A DNA stretch of 64,000 nucleotides, from contig NZ_JABGBN010000002.1 of NCBI RefSeq assembly GCF_013133795.1, positions 310,001 to 374,000 on the forward strand. The letters run 5' to 3'. Shown here one piece after another: positions 20,162 through 29,288 of this stretch (position 1 is its first letter; the number at the start of each line of letters is the position of its first letter). The DNA is from Pelistega suis. Lineage in GTDB: Bacteria; Pseudomonadota; Gammaproteobacteria; Burkholderiales; Burkholderiaceae_B. Below the pieces are notes generated by a model. That model searched no databases. It had not been told where the DNA came from and was given only the letters and a program-made list of their open reading frames with translations. The translations under genes were made by a program, and so were the position numbers.

Positions 20162-21073
20162 TCATAGCCCCATTTGAGAAAAAGGAACATAAATTCTCCC
20201 TTCTCTTGATGCGATTTGTTTTTTTCGATTTATTAAAGTAACAAAAGAAATTCTTTCATCTAAAACAGCCATTAAATCCGAACCATCCATAAGAATCATA
20301 ACTTTATCTGAAGATTGAGAAGCAGTTATACCATCTTCAGAAAATCCATCAACGGATAAAAATAAACCTAAAGTATTTTCTAACTTAGATTTTATTTTTT
20401 CTTTAAAAATTGCCAAATCTGCACTATTGATTGGTGATCTGACCCATTTAGCCTCAAAAAGGAATTCTGTACCATCCAAGGTAAAGGCTCCATCAATTTG
20501 TTGTCCTACAACTTTAAAAGAAGCTTTAGGATCCAAATCATTTAAGGTAAATAGCCCTTTCATTAGACGTTCCAATTTAAAGCCTCGCTGCTGATTATCC
20601 TGACTTGCAGCCAGTGCAAAAAACTCTTGTTTTAAATTCAATAATTCATCTTGATAATTTTTAAAAGTTTGACGTTTCTCTTCAACTGCTTTCTTTCGCT
20701 GCTTTTTTAGCTCTTCAGCTTGCTGCATTTCTTGATGAGGTATTATAAATTGCTTTAAATGATTTACTGAGCTCATTGCAGCACGAACCTTCTCTTCCGA
20801 ATTCTCAAGATAAATCAAATGACTGAAGTCCTTAAATTGACAAATATCTTGAGCTAACTGTAAAAGAGTCTCTGTGTAATTCAATTTAAATAAATAATCA
20901 ATAACTGATGATGAAATTTCTCTTTTACTTAAATTCCAATCAATTCGACTGATATTAATATTTTCGGGTAAACTTTTGAATAAGAAAGATTTGAGATCTT
21001 TCTTATACCAATAAATATGGATAAGAGCTTCTTTCAGTGCAACTACGGCTGCTGGACTTAATTTTTTATTCAT
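20162..21073 (-). CDS. Helical adaptor-coiled coil-PD-(D/E)XK nuclease, candidate defence effector
   Basis: This 303-residue protein has three parts. Residues 1-90 form a compact helical domain (LSPAAVVALKEALIHIYWY, then KDLKSFLFKSL, and VIDYLFKLNYTETLLQLAQ) resembling effector-associated adaptor domains of bacterial conflict systems. Residues 115-150 are a Lys/Glu/Gln-rich coiled coil. Residues 163-303 are a restriction-endonuclease fold: Glu168 in GFKLERLM, Asp194 in QQIDGAF and Glu207-Ala-Lys209 in FLFEAKW give a full PD-(D/E)XK active site. No membrane segment or signal. It sits alone in front of two DUF4143 ATPases on the same strand (76 bases apart), after a foreign-looking remnant. A DNA-cutting effector is inferred; the trigger is unknown. 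Confidence 0.7.
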   Translation of the reverse strand: MNKKLSPAAVVALKEALIHIYWYKKDLKSFLFKSLPENINISRIDWNLSKREISSSVIDYLFKLNYTETLLQLAQDICQFKDFSHLIYLENSEEKVRAAMSSVNHLKQFIIPHQEMQQAEELKKQRKKAVEEKRQTFKNYQDELLNLKQEFFALAASQDNQQRGFKLERLMKGLFTLNDLDPKASFKVVGQQIDGAFTLDGTEFLFEAKWVRSPINSADLAIFKEKIKSKLENTLGLFLSVDGFSEDGITASQSSDKVMILMDGSDLMAVLDERISFVTLINRKKQIASREGRIYVPFSQMGL

Positions 21074-21149
21074 AAATAATCTACTTAAGAAATTAATATA
21101 CTTAACTCACTAAACACCATACAACAAGAACACTTACAACCTAATCTTA

Positions 21150-22358
21150 CTACTCCAAAACAATCCTCAAAAACTCCCTCAAACTCAAACACACCACCCC
21201 CTCAAAAGTATTGCCATCAAACTCATCCATCGTCACGACATATTTCGGATAGTTATCTTGAATTTTAAGCAGGTTACCAAATTCTCGCTCAAGCGTTTTT
21301 TCTTCGTTAATGGTAAGCGTTGCTTGCACATAAATACGTTCACCATTTTTCTCAGCGACAAAGTCAATTTCTTGACTATTTAAACCACCGATTTTGACAT
21401 CATAACCTGCGATTTGTAGATGATTAAAAATACAGTTTTCAAGCAATTTGCCTCGGTCTTGCACTCGATAACCAATCAAGGCATTTCGCAAGCCTAAATC
21501 TTCAAAATAGTATTTCTCACCAATCTCAAAAATACGTTTTCCCTCTATATCATAACGAGGCACTTTGTGAATCAAAAAGGCATTAGCAAGGTATTCTGCA
21601 TAGTTTTGTACTTGTGTACTTGATGTTGTGATTTTCTGTGATTTTAAGAAATCAGAGATTTTTTTAGCAGAAAACAGATTGCCGATATTACTCGCTAAAA
21701 ACTGCGTAAGTTGTTCTAAAAATTGTACATTTCGCAATGAATAACGATTCACAATATCCCGAATCGCAATAGTGGAATAGATATTTCGCAGATATTCAAA
21801 CACAATATTATCTTGCAATGGTAGATCTTTTAAATAAGGTAAACCACCATATTTTAAAAATAACGACATCGCTCTATCGCTATCTTCCAACTGCATAAAT
21901 TCAATAAACTCAAAATAAGAAAGGGAATGGACATTGATTTCAATTGCTCGACCACTCAAGCTACCCGCAATATCTCGAGAAAGTAAATGAGCATTGCTAC
22001 CTGTGCAATACAAGTCCAGCTCATCATCTAATAAAAGTGACCGTAATGCTCGGTCAAAGTCTGTAATTTCTTGAACTTCGTCGATGAAAATGTAATTTTT
22101 TTGCCCCTTTTTTTTCTGCTCTTGTACAAAATCATTTAGGTTTTCTGCCGTTAAAATATGACTAAATGCCAAATCCTCTTTGTTGATATAAATCATATGG
22201 GTATGTTTATCCGCTGTTTGAATCTCTTGCATAATCTGAAACAGCAAATAACTTTTCCCTACACGACGTTGCCCTGTGAATACCTTAATCAAATTTTTAC
22301 CAATAAATGGACGCACCATATCGAGGTATTTCTGGCGGAAAATTAAATCTTTTTTCAC
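21150..22358 (-). CDS. AAA ATPase with DUF4143 C-terminus (copy 2)
   Basis: A 402-residue ATPase with Walker A GQRRVGKS (residues 29-36), Walker B YIFIDEVQE and CTGSNAHLLSRDI, then a winged-helix-like region and a C-terminal DUF4143 domain. The nuclease-like end keeps Asp in QEIDFVAEKNG but has VQATL where E-x-K is expected, so catalysis is uncertain. Its start is GTG (AAAGG upstream); the ATG overlapping it is out of frame. It belongs to a different branch from copies 1, 3 and 4. A perfect inverted repeat and a second dyad lie directly upstream. Confidence 0.85.
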   Translation of the reverse strand: MKKDLIFRQKYLDMVRPFIGKNLIKVFTGQRRVGKSYLLFQIMQEIQTADKHTHMIYINKEDLAFSHILTAENLNDFVQEQKKKGQKNYIFIDEVQEITDFDRALRSLLLDDELDLYCTGSNAHLLSRDIAGSLSGRAIEINVHSLSYFEFIEFMQLEDSDRAMSLFLKYGGLPYLKDLPLQDNIVFEYLRNIYSTIAIRDIVNRYSLRNVQFLEQLTQFLASNIGNLFSAKKISDFLKSQKITTSSTQVQNYAEYLANAFLIHKVPRYDIEGKRIFEIGEKYYFEDLGLRNALIGYRVQDRGKLLENCIFNHLQIAGYDVKIGGLNSQEIDFVAEKNGERIYVQATLTINEEKTLEREFGNLLKIQDNYPKYVVTMDEFDGNTFEGVVCLSLREFLRIVLE

Positions 22359-22377
22359 ATCAAATCCTTTTATTTAT

Positions 22378-22431
22378 AATTGATACTTTACTATCAAAAC
22401 AAAAAAGTTTCAATTATGATTGAAACTTTTT
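22378..22431. repeat. Two palindromes between DUF4143 copies 2 and 3
   Basis: TTGATA and TATCAA flank CTTTAC (22380-22397). AAAAAGTTTCAAT and ATTGAAACTTTTT form a 13-bp perfect hairpin (22402-22431). The second can terminate the upstream ATPase transcript on the minus strand; together they may also be operator sites for copy 2. Confidence 0.65.
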
Positions 22432-22447
22432 CAAAAGGCATTCAATG

Positions 22448-23743
22448 TTATAACGATGAAATATCACAACGATACAACGGCACATTCACCAACCAGTCCT
22501 GTTCTCGATAATCTGCCATTGATAAGCGAATAGCTTGTTCTGGTTGGTATTGATCCACATAGACTTTTAAACTCTTTGCCTTAAGATTTTCTTCTGCTTT
22601 AACCTCAATGGGAATAACTTCTTGTTTGCGTTGCAATACAAAATCCACTTCTGCAGTCCCTTTTTCGGTTGCCCAGTAATACACCGTATTCTCCTGAGTA
22701 GCCACAAGTTGTTGTAAGACATATTGCTCGGTTAATGCCCCTCTAAACTCCGTAAAGATACGATTACCCTCCAATAAAGTGCTGGCGTTCAAATGACTTT
22801 GTGCGGCCAGTAAACCAACATCCAATCCATAGAGTTTAAAAGCACTATCTTGATAGGCGGATAAAGGCAAATGCGGTTTTTTTACTCGTGCCACCGCATA
22901 AACTAAACCTCTATCCTTTAACCATTGCAAAGCGATTTCATAATCTCTACTTCTCGCCCCTTTTTGCATTTGCGAATACATAAATTTTTTATTTTCTTTT
23001 GCCAATTGCTCAGGAATAGAATGCCAAATTGAGCGAACTCTCTGCACAGTTTGCCCATCAGAAATATGCTTAGAAAAGTCCTGCTCATAAGCCATCAGTA
23101 AATTTCGTTGTATTTGACGTACTTCATCCAGATTCTGAGTTTCAACAAAGACATTGACAGCCTCAGGCATCCCTCCGACAAAATAATATTGACGAAGCAA
23201 ATCAATATAGCCGGTCTTCATCGCTGTAATCAGATCCCAATCTTGCATATCAAGCAACTGAACCCAATCCTTTTTACCTAAGGCAAGAAGAAACTCTTGA
23301 AAAGTCATGGGATAAAGCGGCAAGAAGTCCACCTTACCCACAGGAAAAGAAATCTGATGATGCAACGATACACCAAGTAATGAACCGGCTGCGACAATAT
23401 AAAACTGAGGTGCATTTTCATAAAAATACTTCAGTGACGCCAACGCTTGTGGCACTTCCTGTATTTCATCAAAAATAATCAGTGTATTATCCGCTTGAAT
23501 ATCTACGCCACTTTCGATTTTTAGCCCTAAAATTAAACGGTTAATATCATAATCACCTGCAAATAATGCTTTCATTTGCGGATTATTATCAAAATTAATA
23601 TAGGCTACTTGCTCGAAAGTTTGCTCACCAAAATGCTTCATCGCCCAGGTTTTACCAACCTGTCTTGCCCCTTGAATAATCAACGGCTTACGATTTGATT
23701 TTGATTTCCATTGGATTAGTTTATCTACAATAGTACGCTGCAT
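22448..23743 (-). CDS. AAA ATPase with DUF4143 C-terminus (copy 3)
   Basis: A 431-residue ATPase with Walker A GARQVGKT (residues 25-32), Walker B TLIIFDEIQE, and AAGSLLGVSL as the sensor region. The C-terminal part carries TAEVDFVLQRKQEVIPIEVK, in which Asp and Glu-x-Lys are all kept, so of the four copies this one alone has a complete PD-(D/E)XK-like site. Function of the family is unknown. The start ATG is at 23743; upstream lie three regularly spaced hairpin-like repeats. Confidence 0.87.
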   Translation of the reverse strand: MQRTIVDKLIQWKSKSNRKPLIIQGARQVGKTWAMKHFGEQTFEQVAYINFDNNPQMKALFAGDYDINRLILGLKIESGVDIQADNTLIIFDEIQEVPQALASLKYFYENAPQFYIVAAGSLLGVSLHHQISFPVGKVDFLPLYPMTFQEFLLALGKKDWVQLLDMQDWDLITAMKTGYIDLLRQYYFVGGMPEAVNVFVETQNLDEVRQIQRNLLMAYEQDFSKHISDGQTVQRVRSIWHSIPEQLAKENKKFMYSQMQKGARSRDYEIALQWLKDRGLVYAVARVKKPHLPLSAYQDSAFKLYGLDVGLLAAQSHLNASTLLEGNRIFTEFRGALTEQYVLQQLVATQENTVYYWATEKGTAEVDFVLQRKQEVIPIEVKAEENLKAKSLKVYVDQYQPEQAIRLSMADYREQDWLVNVPLYRCDISSL

Positions 23744-23786
23744 AACGAATTTCTTGACGAAGATTTAGTTTATTTTAGGTAAGATA

Positions 23787-23876
23787 AACATTTTTTTTCA
23801 ACGAAAAATATCCAAATAAAACATTTTTTCCAATGAAAAATGTTAACAAAGCACACTTTTTCAAATGAAAAATTGA
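23787..23876 (-). repeat. Three phased repeats upstream of DUF4143 copy 3
   Basis: Units centred near 23799, 23831 and 23865 share the form TTTTTC-AA(C/T/A)-GAAAAA, each a small dyad, with about 33 bases between centres (roughly three helix turns). The last two read CATTTTTTCCAATGAAAAATG and CTTTTTCAAATGAAAAATTG without further gaps. No gene lies in 23744-23922. They look like operator sites in the ATPase promoter. Confidence 0.6.
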
Positions 23877-23922
23877 AAATATAGCCAACTGATATTTATA
23901 AAACGCCCTCATAGACTACTTA

Positions 23923-24780
23923 TTATCTTTCACTTGGCGTTACACCAAAATAACGTTTATATTCGCGACTAAACTGGCTAGGACTTTCATATCCGACTTG
24001 ATAAGCAGCCGCAGAAACGGCGATATTTTCTTGGGTAATTAATCTTTTTGCCTCGATTAACCTCAATGATTTTTGATACTGCAATGGCGACAAGGTCGTC
24101 AACACCTTAAAGTGATGATGAAAACCTGATAATGACATACCCGATAGCTCTGCCAATGTATCCATTCTCACAGTCTCACGAAAATATTTCTGTAAATACT
24201 GCGTTGCCTTAGCAATTTTTTGTGTGTTTGAGTCAAAATTCACCATCTGTCTTAATTGTTCCCCCTGATCACTTTGCAGTAATCGGTAATAGATTTCTTG
24301 CTGAATCAATGATGCAATAAAGTGCATATTCTTTGGATTTTCATGCAAAAGCAATAAGCGCTCAAATGCGTTTTCCAAATGCCTATCTAAATGCCATGGC
24401 ATAAATACCTCCGAAACTCCCTTATGCTGAACAACATCGATTTTTTGATGAAATAAAAGTTGATTCACCATCGCCAAATCAATCTTCATCGATAACACAA
24501 CAAATGGATTCTCTGGTGTTGCCTCAAGCACCCTACCACACATAGGAACATCGACAGGACAAAACATAAAATGTCGTGGATTAAAGTACAAACTTCTCTC
24601 CCCTAACCTAACCTCACGCTCACCATGCACTACGATACAAATACTCGGCTCTTGGATAATATTTTCATAAGAAAATGGCTTATCACTATGATAAATAATC
24701 AAACCATCAAGCGGAGAATGATAAGCCGCATTATGAGGAATTATCGCTAATAATCGCTGCAAAGTATTTTCTGAAAACAT
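23923..24780 (-). CDS. AraC family transcriptional regulator
   Basis: The 285-residue protein has an N-terminal cupin-like sensor domain (AraC_N, about residues 20-170) and a C-terminal double helix-turn-helix (about 190-285) ending in SAAAYQVGYESPSQFSREYK and RYFGVTPSER. It starts at MFSENTLQ, a family-typical opening; a longer upstream frame is mostly hydrophobic and lacks support. It is divergent from the ohr gene with about 120 bases between and may control it or the downstream flavin enzyme. Effector unknown. Confidence 0.9.
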   Translation of the reverse strand: MFSENTLQRLLAIIPHNAAYHSPLDGLIIYHSDKPFSYENIIQEPSICIVVHGEREVRLGERSLYFNPRHFMFCPVDVPMCGRVLEATPENPFVVLSMKIDLAMVNQLLFHQKIDVVQHKGVSEVFMPWHLDRHLENAFERLLLLHENPKNMHFIASLIQQEIYYRLLQSDQGEQLRQMVNFDSNTQKIAKATQYLQKYFRETVRMDTLAELSGMSLSGFHHHFKVLTTLSPLQYQKSLRLIEAKRLITQENIAVSAAAYQVGYESPSQFSREYKRYFGVTPSER

Positions 24781-24899
24781 ATTTTTTTGGATAAATAGGC
24801 AAGTAATTTGGAGAAATAATAGATAGATTACGACCAAAAATCAATATAATGAACGTATTCAAACAGCACAAACCGATTAAATTAACAAAGGAGTTTTTA

Positions 24900-25316
24900 A
24901 TGAAGATTTTTTACAAAACCTCAGCAACTGCTACTGGTGGACGTGAAGGACATACTCAAGTCGATGACGGTTCAATTGGCTTTGATTTAGTGAGTTTCCA
25001 AAATACTAGTGGTAAAGTCGGCACCAACCCAGAACAACTCTTTGCAATGGGTTATGCCGCTTGCTTTGATAGTGCAATGAACCACGTTGCACCAAGCTTA
25101 GGCTTAAAACCAACATCTTCAAGCACAACAGTGGGCGTAGGTATTGGTCAAAAGGCTGACGGTGCATTTGCCTTAGATATTGATATCACCATTACTGTAG
25201 CAGGTTTAAGTGAAGACGATGCACATAAACTTATTGAAAAAGCCCATGCTGTCTGCCCTTACTCAAATGCTACTCGTGGTAATGTCGATGTACGTTTACA
25301 TGTGAAGGTAGTATAA
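24900..25316 (+). CDS. ohr: Organic hydroperoxide resistance protein (Ohr/OsmC)
   Basis: A 138-residue thiol peroxidase that reduces organic hydroperoxides using two Cys: one in YAACFDSAM and one in VCPYSNATRGN, both conserved in Ohr. AAAGGAG ends six bases before the ATG at 24900. It is divergent from the AraC regulator rather than next to an OhrR repressor. Confidence 0.93.
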   Translation: MKIFYKTSATATGGREGHTQVDDGSIGFDLVSFQNTSGKVGTNPEQLFAMGYAACFDSAMNHVAPSLGLKPTSSSTTVGVGIGQKADGAFALDIDITITVAGLSEDDAHKLIEKAHAVCPYSNATRGNVDVRLHVKVV

Positions 25317-25368
25317 ACTACTGATAAGATATTTCTAATACGTCAATACTCCCTCCTTTCGGTACGGT

Positions 25369-25402
25369 GACGTTTGTTAAGCTATTCTCTTTAACAAACG
25401 TC
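25369..25402 (+). terminator. Hairpin after ohr
   Basis: GACGTTTGTTAA and TTAACAAACGTC form a 12-bp perfect stem with a 10-base loop, about 50 bases after ohr. There is only a weak T-rich tail, so termination is probable but not certain. Confidence 0.65.
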
Positions 25403-25466
25403 GCATTTTCGTCCGAAATCACTAACAATAATATCACCTATTTTTCAATACTTTCTGGGGAGGATA

Positions 25467-26606
25467 TTAAATATCCCTCGGCGCCCAATCTTTTCCCGCC
25501 AACGGAGGCAACCACGCCCCACCCTGCACACACATTCCCCACAACAAATCAGGAATGCCATAATGGTCTTCCTTGCTCGGATCTAATACTGTAACAATCT
25601 CATTTTCACGATCATTAGCCATAAGTGTCGCAATCGTAGGATTAATCATCACTGTTTTACCCATTGCGATAAACTCTGCCCAGCCTGTTTGGTAGGCGTT
25701 TAACGCATCTTCAGCTGTAAAAATATTACCCACACCAATCAGCGGTAACTTACCATTGATACGCTCATGCACTAACTGCAATCGAGCCAATGAAGTATCC
25801 GAACCACGGCGCGCTTTTTTATAAAAATCCCACAGAGATATATGTAAATACTGCAATGGTTTTTCAACTAAAGCATCTATCAATGCAAATGTTTCCTTCA
25901 TTGTTAAACCATTATCACCAGGCTCTTCTGGTGAAAAACGATAACCTACGATAAAGTCTGGGCGATTATATTTGGCACGCACTTCCAATACCGCATCCAG
26001 CACAGCCATAGGAAATGCCATACGTTTCTCAAGACTACCACCCCAAGCATCATTACGACGATTCGTTTGCGCGGAATAAAATTGTTGAATTAAATAATTA
26101 TTGGCACCATGAATCTCTACACCATCGAAACCAGCACGAATAGCCAAATCAGTAGCGCGTCCAAAGCCAGCAATAACGTCAAGAATTTCTGCCTCTGTTA
26201 AAGCACGAGCCCCTGCTTCTACATTATCGCTTGGAGCAACTTTATCCAGACCATTTAATAATTCAGCAATCGCCTTATCTCCACCGTGATGTATTTGTAA
26301 AATCGCTTTTGCACCCTGATCTTGAAGTAGCTTTGCTGTACGCTTTAAACTATCCAAATGAGCATCACTAATCGCCTCAGGTTGTCCATAAAAGGCTTTA
26401 CCATTTTCAGTGACCAAGGTAGCTGCTGTAATAAACATACCTATATCGCCTGCACGATTACTTAAAAAGCGCTGCTCTTGTTCACTTAAGGTACCATCTG
26501 GATTAGAGGCAAAGTGCGTCATTGGTGCAACAACTAAACGATTTTTAATTTCAATACCGTTATTCAGTGTATAAGGTTGAAAAAGCGGTTTAAATTTTGA
26601 ATTCAT
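25467..26606 (-). CDS. NADH:flavin oxidoreductase (old yellow enzyme family), copy 1
   Basis: A 379-residue FMN-binding TIM barrel. It starts FKPLFQPYTLNNGIEIKNRL and has QIHHGGDKA, the substrate-binding pair in EIHGANNYLIQQFYS and the C-terminal phosphate-binding stretch with GVGNIFTAEDAL and AIGM-like AMGKTVMINP. The family reduces activated alkenes and nitro compounds with NAD(P)H. The protein is only distantly related to the second family member at 32.5-33.8 kb. Confidence 0.9.
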   Translation of the reverse strand: MNSKFKPLFQPYTLNNGIEIKNRLVVAPMTHFASNPDGTLSEQEQRFLSNRAGDIGMFITAATLVTENGKAFYGQPEAISDAHLDSLKRTAKLLQDQGAKAILQIHHGGDKAIAELLNGLDKVAPSDNVEAGARALTEAEILDVIAGFGRATDLAIRAGFDGVEIHGANNYLIQQFYSAQTNRRNDAWGGSLEKRMAFPMAVLDAVLEVRAKYNRPDFIVGYRFSPEEPGDNGLTMKETFALIDALVEKPLQYLHISLWDFYKKARRGSDTSLARLQLVHERINGKLPLIGVGNIFTAEDALNAYQTGWAEFIAMGKTVMINPTIATLMANDRENEIVTVLDPSKEDHYGIPDLLWGMCVQGGAWLPPLAGKDWAPRDI

Positions 26607-26707
26607 TTCAGGGTACTTTGATTGCTAATAATTAAATCCCTTCATTGTAAGTCATTCCCTCTTTTGATGAATAATTAGCCCTAATCTCAGTAATACATTA
26701 AATCTAA

Positions 26708-27709
26708 TCACCTATTCCAGCGATTCAACAGAGCCACTAGAGACAACATCACTGGGACTTCTACTAGCACACCCACTACAGTAGCTAACGCAGCGCCAGA
26801 ATGTAGCCCAAATAAAGAGATAGCTACCGCAACCGCCAACTCAAAAAAGTTACTTGTGCCGATTAAACAAGCAGGTGCTGCCACTTGGTGCGGTAATTTT
26901 AGCCACTTGGCTAAACCATATGCTAAAAAGAAAATTCCGTAAGTCTGTACCAATAAAGGAATAGCAATAAGTCCAATTACTAAAGGCTGACTTAAAATAG
27001 TTTGCGCTTGAAAGGCAAATAACAATACAACGGTTAATAGCAACCCAGCCATAGAAAATGGTTTTAATCTTGCACTAAGTTGCTGAATTGTACTCAGTGA
27101 CTGTCTTAAAACTCGACGTGTAATCCACCCTGCTATCAAAGGCAATAAAACATACAAAACTGTACTATACAACAAGGTCTGCCAAGGGATTTGAATATCA
27201 CTCACACCTAAAAGAAACCCAGCAATAGGAGCAAATGCCACAATCATAATAAGATCATTAATTGACACTTGCACCAATGTATAATTCGCATCACCTCGTA
27301 CCAATTGTGACCAAACAAAAACCATTGCCGTACATGGAGCAACACCCAATAAAATCATTCCCGCAATGTATTCAGTCGCAGATTGAACATCTACCCACTC
27401 AACAAAAAAGACTCGAAAAAATAACCATCCCACTAATGCCATAGTAAAAGGTTTAACCAACCAATTAATAAATAACGTTAGTGCCAAACCCTTCGGTTTT
27501 TTACCTACATCTTTAATCGCTGACCAATCAATTTGAATCATCATAGGATAAATCATCAACCAAATCAGCACGGCTACAGGCAAGTTAATATGTGCCACTT
27601 CAAGATTAGCAATCTGTGCAAATAATTCGGGTTGTACCGTTCCCAAAGCCACACCTACCGCTATGGCTAAAGCAACCCATAGTGTTAAAAACCGCTCAAA
27701 AAGTCCCAT
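26708..27709 (-). CDS. acr3: ACR3 family arsenite efflux permease (operon 1)
   Basis: A 333-residue membrane protein of about ten helices that expels arsenite. The essential Cys126 lies in [15 protein letters not shown], and helix-break motifs such as [16 protein letters not shown] near the end match ACR3. It follows arsC after 3 bases and arsR further upstream, so it is the last gene of operon arsR-arsC-acr3. It is highly similar to the intact copy at 35.1 kb and to the broken one at 41.5 kb. Confidence 0.95.
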   Translation of the reverse strand: MGLFERFLTLWVALAIAVGVALGTVQPELFAQIANLEVAHINLPVAVLIWLMIYPMMIQIDWSAIKDVGKKPKGLALTLFINWLVKPFTMALVGWLFFRVFFVEWVDVQSATEYIAGMILLGVAPCTAMVFVWSQLVRGDANYTLVQVSINDLIMIVAFAPIAGFLLGVSDIQIPWQTLLYSTVLYVLLPLIAGWITRRVLRQSLSTIQQLSARLKPFSMAGLLLTVVLLFAFQAQTILSQPLVIGLIAIPLLVQTYGIFFLAYGLAKWLKLPHQVAAPACLIGTSNFFELAVAVAISLFGLHSGAALATVVGVLVEVPVMLSLVALLNRWNR

Positions 27710-27712
27710 GAT

Positions 27713-28126
27713 TTATTTTCCCCCTGCTAGAATAAGCTCACCGTCCTCTTTAACAAAATCCACCTGCAAAGGCAAAGGTGCAATTTGTAAAAACACTTCA
27801 GAGGGACGACATAATCTAACCCCTTTATCTGTAACCACAATAGGTCTATTAATAAGAATGGGGTGGGATAACATGGCTTGAATTAGGACATCATCATTTA
27901 ATGTCAAATCATCTAATTTGTTCTCTAGATAAGGAGGTACATTCGTTCTTAACAATTGACGTGGTGTAAACTCCATTTTTCTTAATAAATCACGAAGCGT
28001 TTCTTCACTTGGTGGCTGCTCTAAATAATAAATAATCGTCGGCTCTATACCCATGTGACGAATAAGTGCCAGCGTATTTCTAGAAGTACCGCAATTAGGA
28101 TTATGATAAATAGTAATGTTTGTCAT
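27713..28126 (-). CDS. arsC: Arsenate reductase, glutaredoxin-dependent (operon 1)
   Basis: This 137-residue ArsC/Spx-fold enzyme reduces arsenate to arsenite with glutaredoxin. The catalytic Cys12 is in HNPNCGTSRNTLAL and the arsenate-binding Arg residues appear in the LLRTNVP and INRPIVV segments. It supplies the substrate for the ACR3 pump encoded 3 bases downstream. Confidence 0.95.
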   Translation of the reverse strand: MTNITIYHNPNCGTSRNTLALIRHMGIEPTIIYYLEQPPSEETLRDLLRKMEFTPRQLLRTNVPPYLENKLDDLTLNDDVLIQAMLSHPILINRPIVVTDKGVRLCRPSEVFLQIAPLPLQVDFVKEDGELILAGGK

Positions 28127-28144
28127 ATTCTTCTCCTATTAGTT

Positions 28145-28172
28145 TATTATTTCAATAACTCTTGAAATAATA
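28145..28172 (-). promoter_or_regulatory. ArsR-type operator between arsR and arsC
   Basis: TATTATTTCAA and TTGAAATAATA form an 11-bp perfect dyad with a six-base centre. The core TTCAA-N6-TTGAA is the same as the dyad before the second arsR, which supports it as the binding site of these closely related repressors. It lies between arsR and arsC, so arsC-acr3 may have its own promoter here. Confidence 0.6.
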
Positions 28173-28184
28173 GAATAAATTTTT

Positions 28185-28499
28185 TTAATGGTCATCTATA
28201 GAGCAGCACTCTTTCGTATTCTTACAACAATTTTGCGTTAAAAAAGCCGTTAAATGGAGCATTAACCCAACATTAGCGTAATATCGAACAAACCGCCCTT
28301 CTTGGCGACTATGCACAAGTTCTGTTTGACTTAACTTATTTAAATGAAAAGATAAGTTGTTCGGAGCAAGATTGAGTTGTCTTGCCAAATCCCCTGCAAT
28401 CATTCCTTTTGATCCCATCGCAGACAATTCTTGAAAAATCATTAACCTAATGGGTGATGATAGACTTTCAAATAAAAAACTAGCTTGGTCTATATTCAT
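28185..28499 (-). CDS. arsR: ArsR family arsenic-responsive repressor (operon 1)
   Basis: A 104-residue winged-helix repressor with HTH residues GDLARQLNLAPNNLSFHLNK and a wing at RQEGRFVRYYA. The Cys cluster at the C-terminus (NCC...ECC) is the likely As(III)-sensing site of this subclass. It heads the arsC-acr3 operon and shares most residues with the 100-residue copy at 34.3 kb. Confidence 0.93.
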   Translation of the reverse strand: MNIDQASFLFESLSSPIRLMIFQELSAMGSKGMIAGDLARQLNLAPNNLSFHLNKLSQTELVHSRQEGRFVRYYANVGLMLHLTAFLTQNCCKNTKECCSIDDH

Positions 28500-28619
28500 A
28501 AAGTAATAATATCCTGATTATTTACCATCCTACATTTATATATGTAAAAATACCATAGCACGGTAATGAGTTTTGTCGATTTGATAAAAGTTAGTCACTG
28601 CACTACAAGGAATGTGTTA

Positions 28620-29279
28620 ATGAATTTTCTTATTTTTTTAGGTTCAGTACGAGACAGCACACCACCCAAACCAGCAAGGCTCGGACAACGTGTCGCGATC
28701 GCTTGTCATCATTATCTACAAGCCGCTTTTCCAAACATTCATATTGAAATCATTGACCCACTCGATTATCCCTTAGAACGCGTTTTTAAACCGCATTTTG
28801 CCTATGCTAAAGGTAAAGCGCCTGATTCTTTAGAACAACTAGCAACAAAGATTGCTCAAGCTGATGGCTATGTGATGATAAGTCCCGAGTACAATCACTC
28901 TATGAGCCCAGCATTGATGGATTTACTTAATCATTTTGGTAGTTCATTATTTTCATTTAAGCCTAGTGCTATTGTGACTTATTCTGCAGGACAATGGGGT
29001 GGGATGCGAGCAGCGGTGAATATGCGCACCTTTTTATCAGAATTAGGTTGCTTATCGGTATCAGCGATGATTCACATTCCTAAAGCTCAAGAAGTACTTG
29101 ATGAGCAAGGCAACTTTATTGATGGTGTAGAGGCAAGCCAGTGGCAAACGTATTTTGCTCGTACCTTTTTGCAGCTACATTGGTGGGCACAAGCCACTAA
29201 AGCCCAACGTCAAGTCAGCAATCCATTTGAAATGACTCCACCTTTTTTAATATCACCAACCCAACGTAATGCACCATAG
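28620..29279 (+). CDS. NADPH-dependent FMN reductase family protein
   Basis: A 219-residue flavodoxin-like protein with the FMN loop GSVRDSTPP and PEYNHSMSPALMDLL, a motif of NADPH-dependent FMN reductases. In an arsenic setting this invites an ArsH-like role, but the ArsH hallmark R-x-S-x-S is not evident, so the exact substrate is open. It starts at 28620 after AAGGAATG and is 9 bases upstream of arsB, which indicates one operon. Confidence 0.75.
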   Translation: MNFLIFLGSVRDSTPPKPARLGQRVAIACHHYLQAAFPNIHIEIIDPLDYPLERVFKPHFAYAKGKAPDSLEQLATKIAQADGYVMISPEYNHSMSPALMDLLNHFGSSLFSFKPSAIVTYSAGQWGGMRAAVNMRTFLSELGCLSVSAMIHIPKAQEVLDEQGNFIDGVEASQWQTYFARTFLQLHWWAQATKAQRQVSNPFEMTPPFLISPTQRNAP

Positions 29280-29288
29280 AAACCCAAT

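Noticed and set aside
28620..29279. Naming the FMN reductase arsH
   Set aside because: Arsenic neighbours favour it, but the typical ArsH motif is not evident, so only the general family is given.
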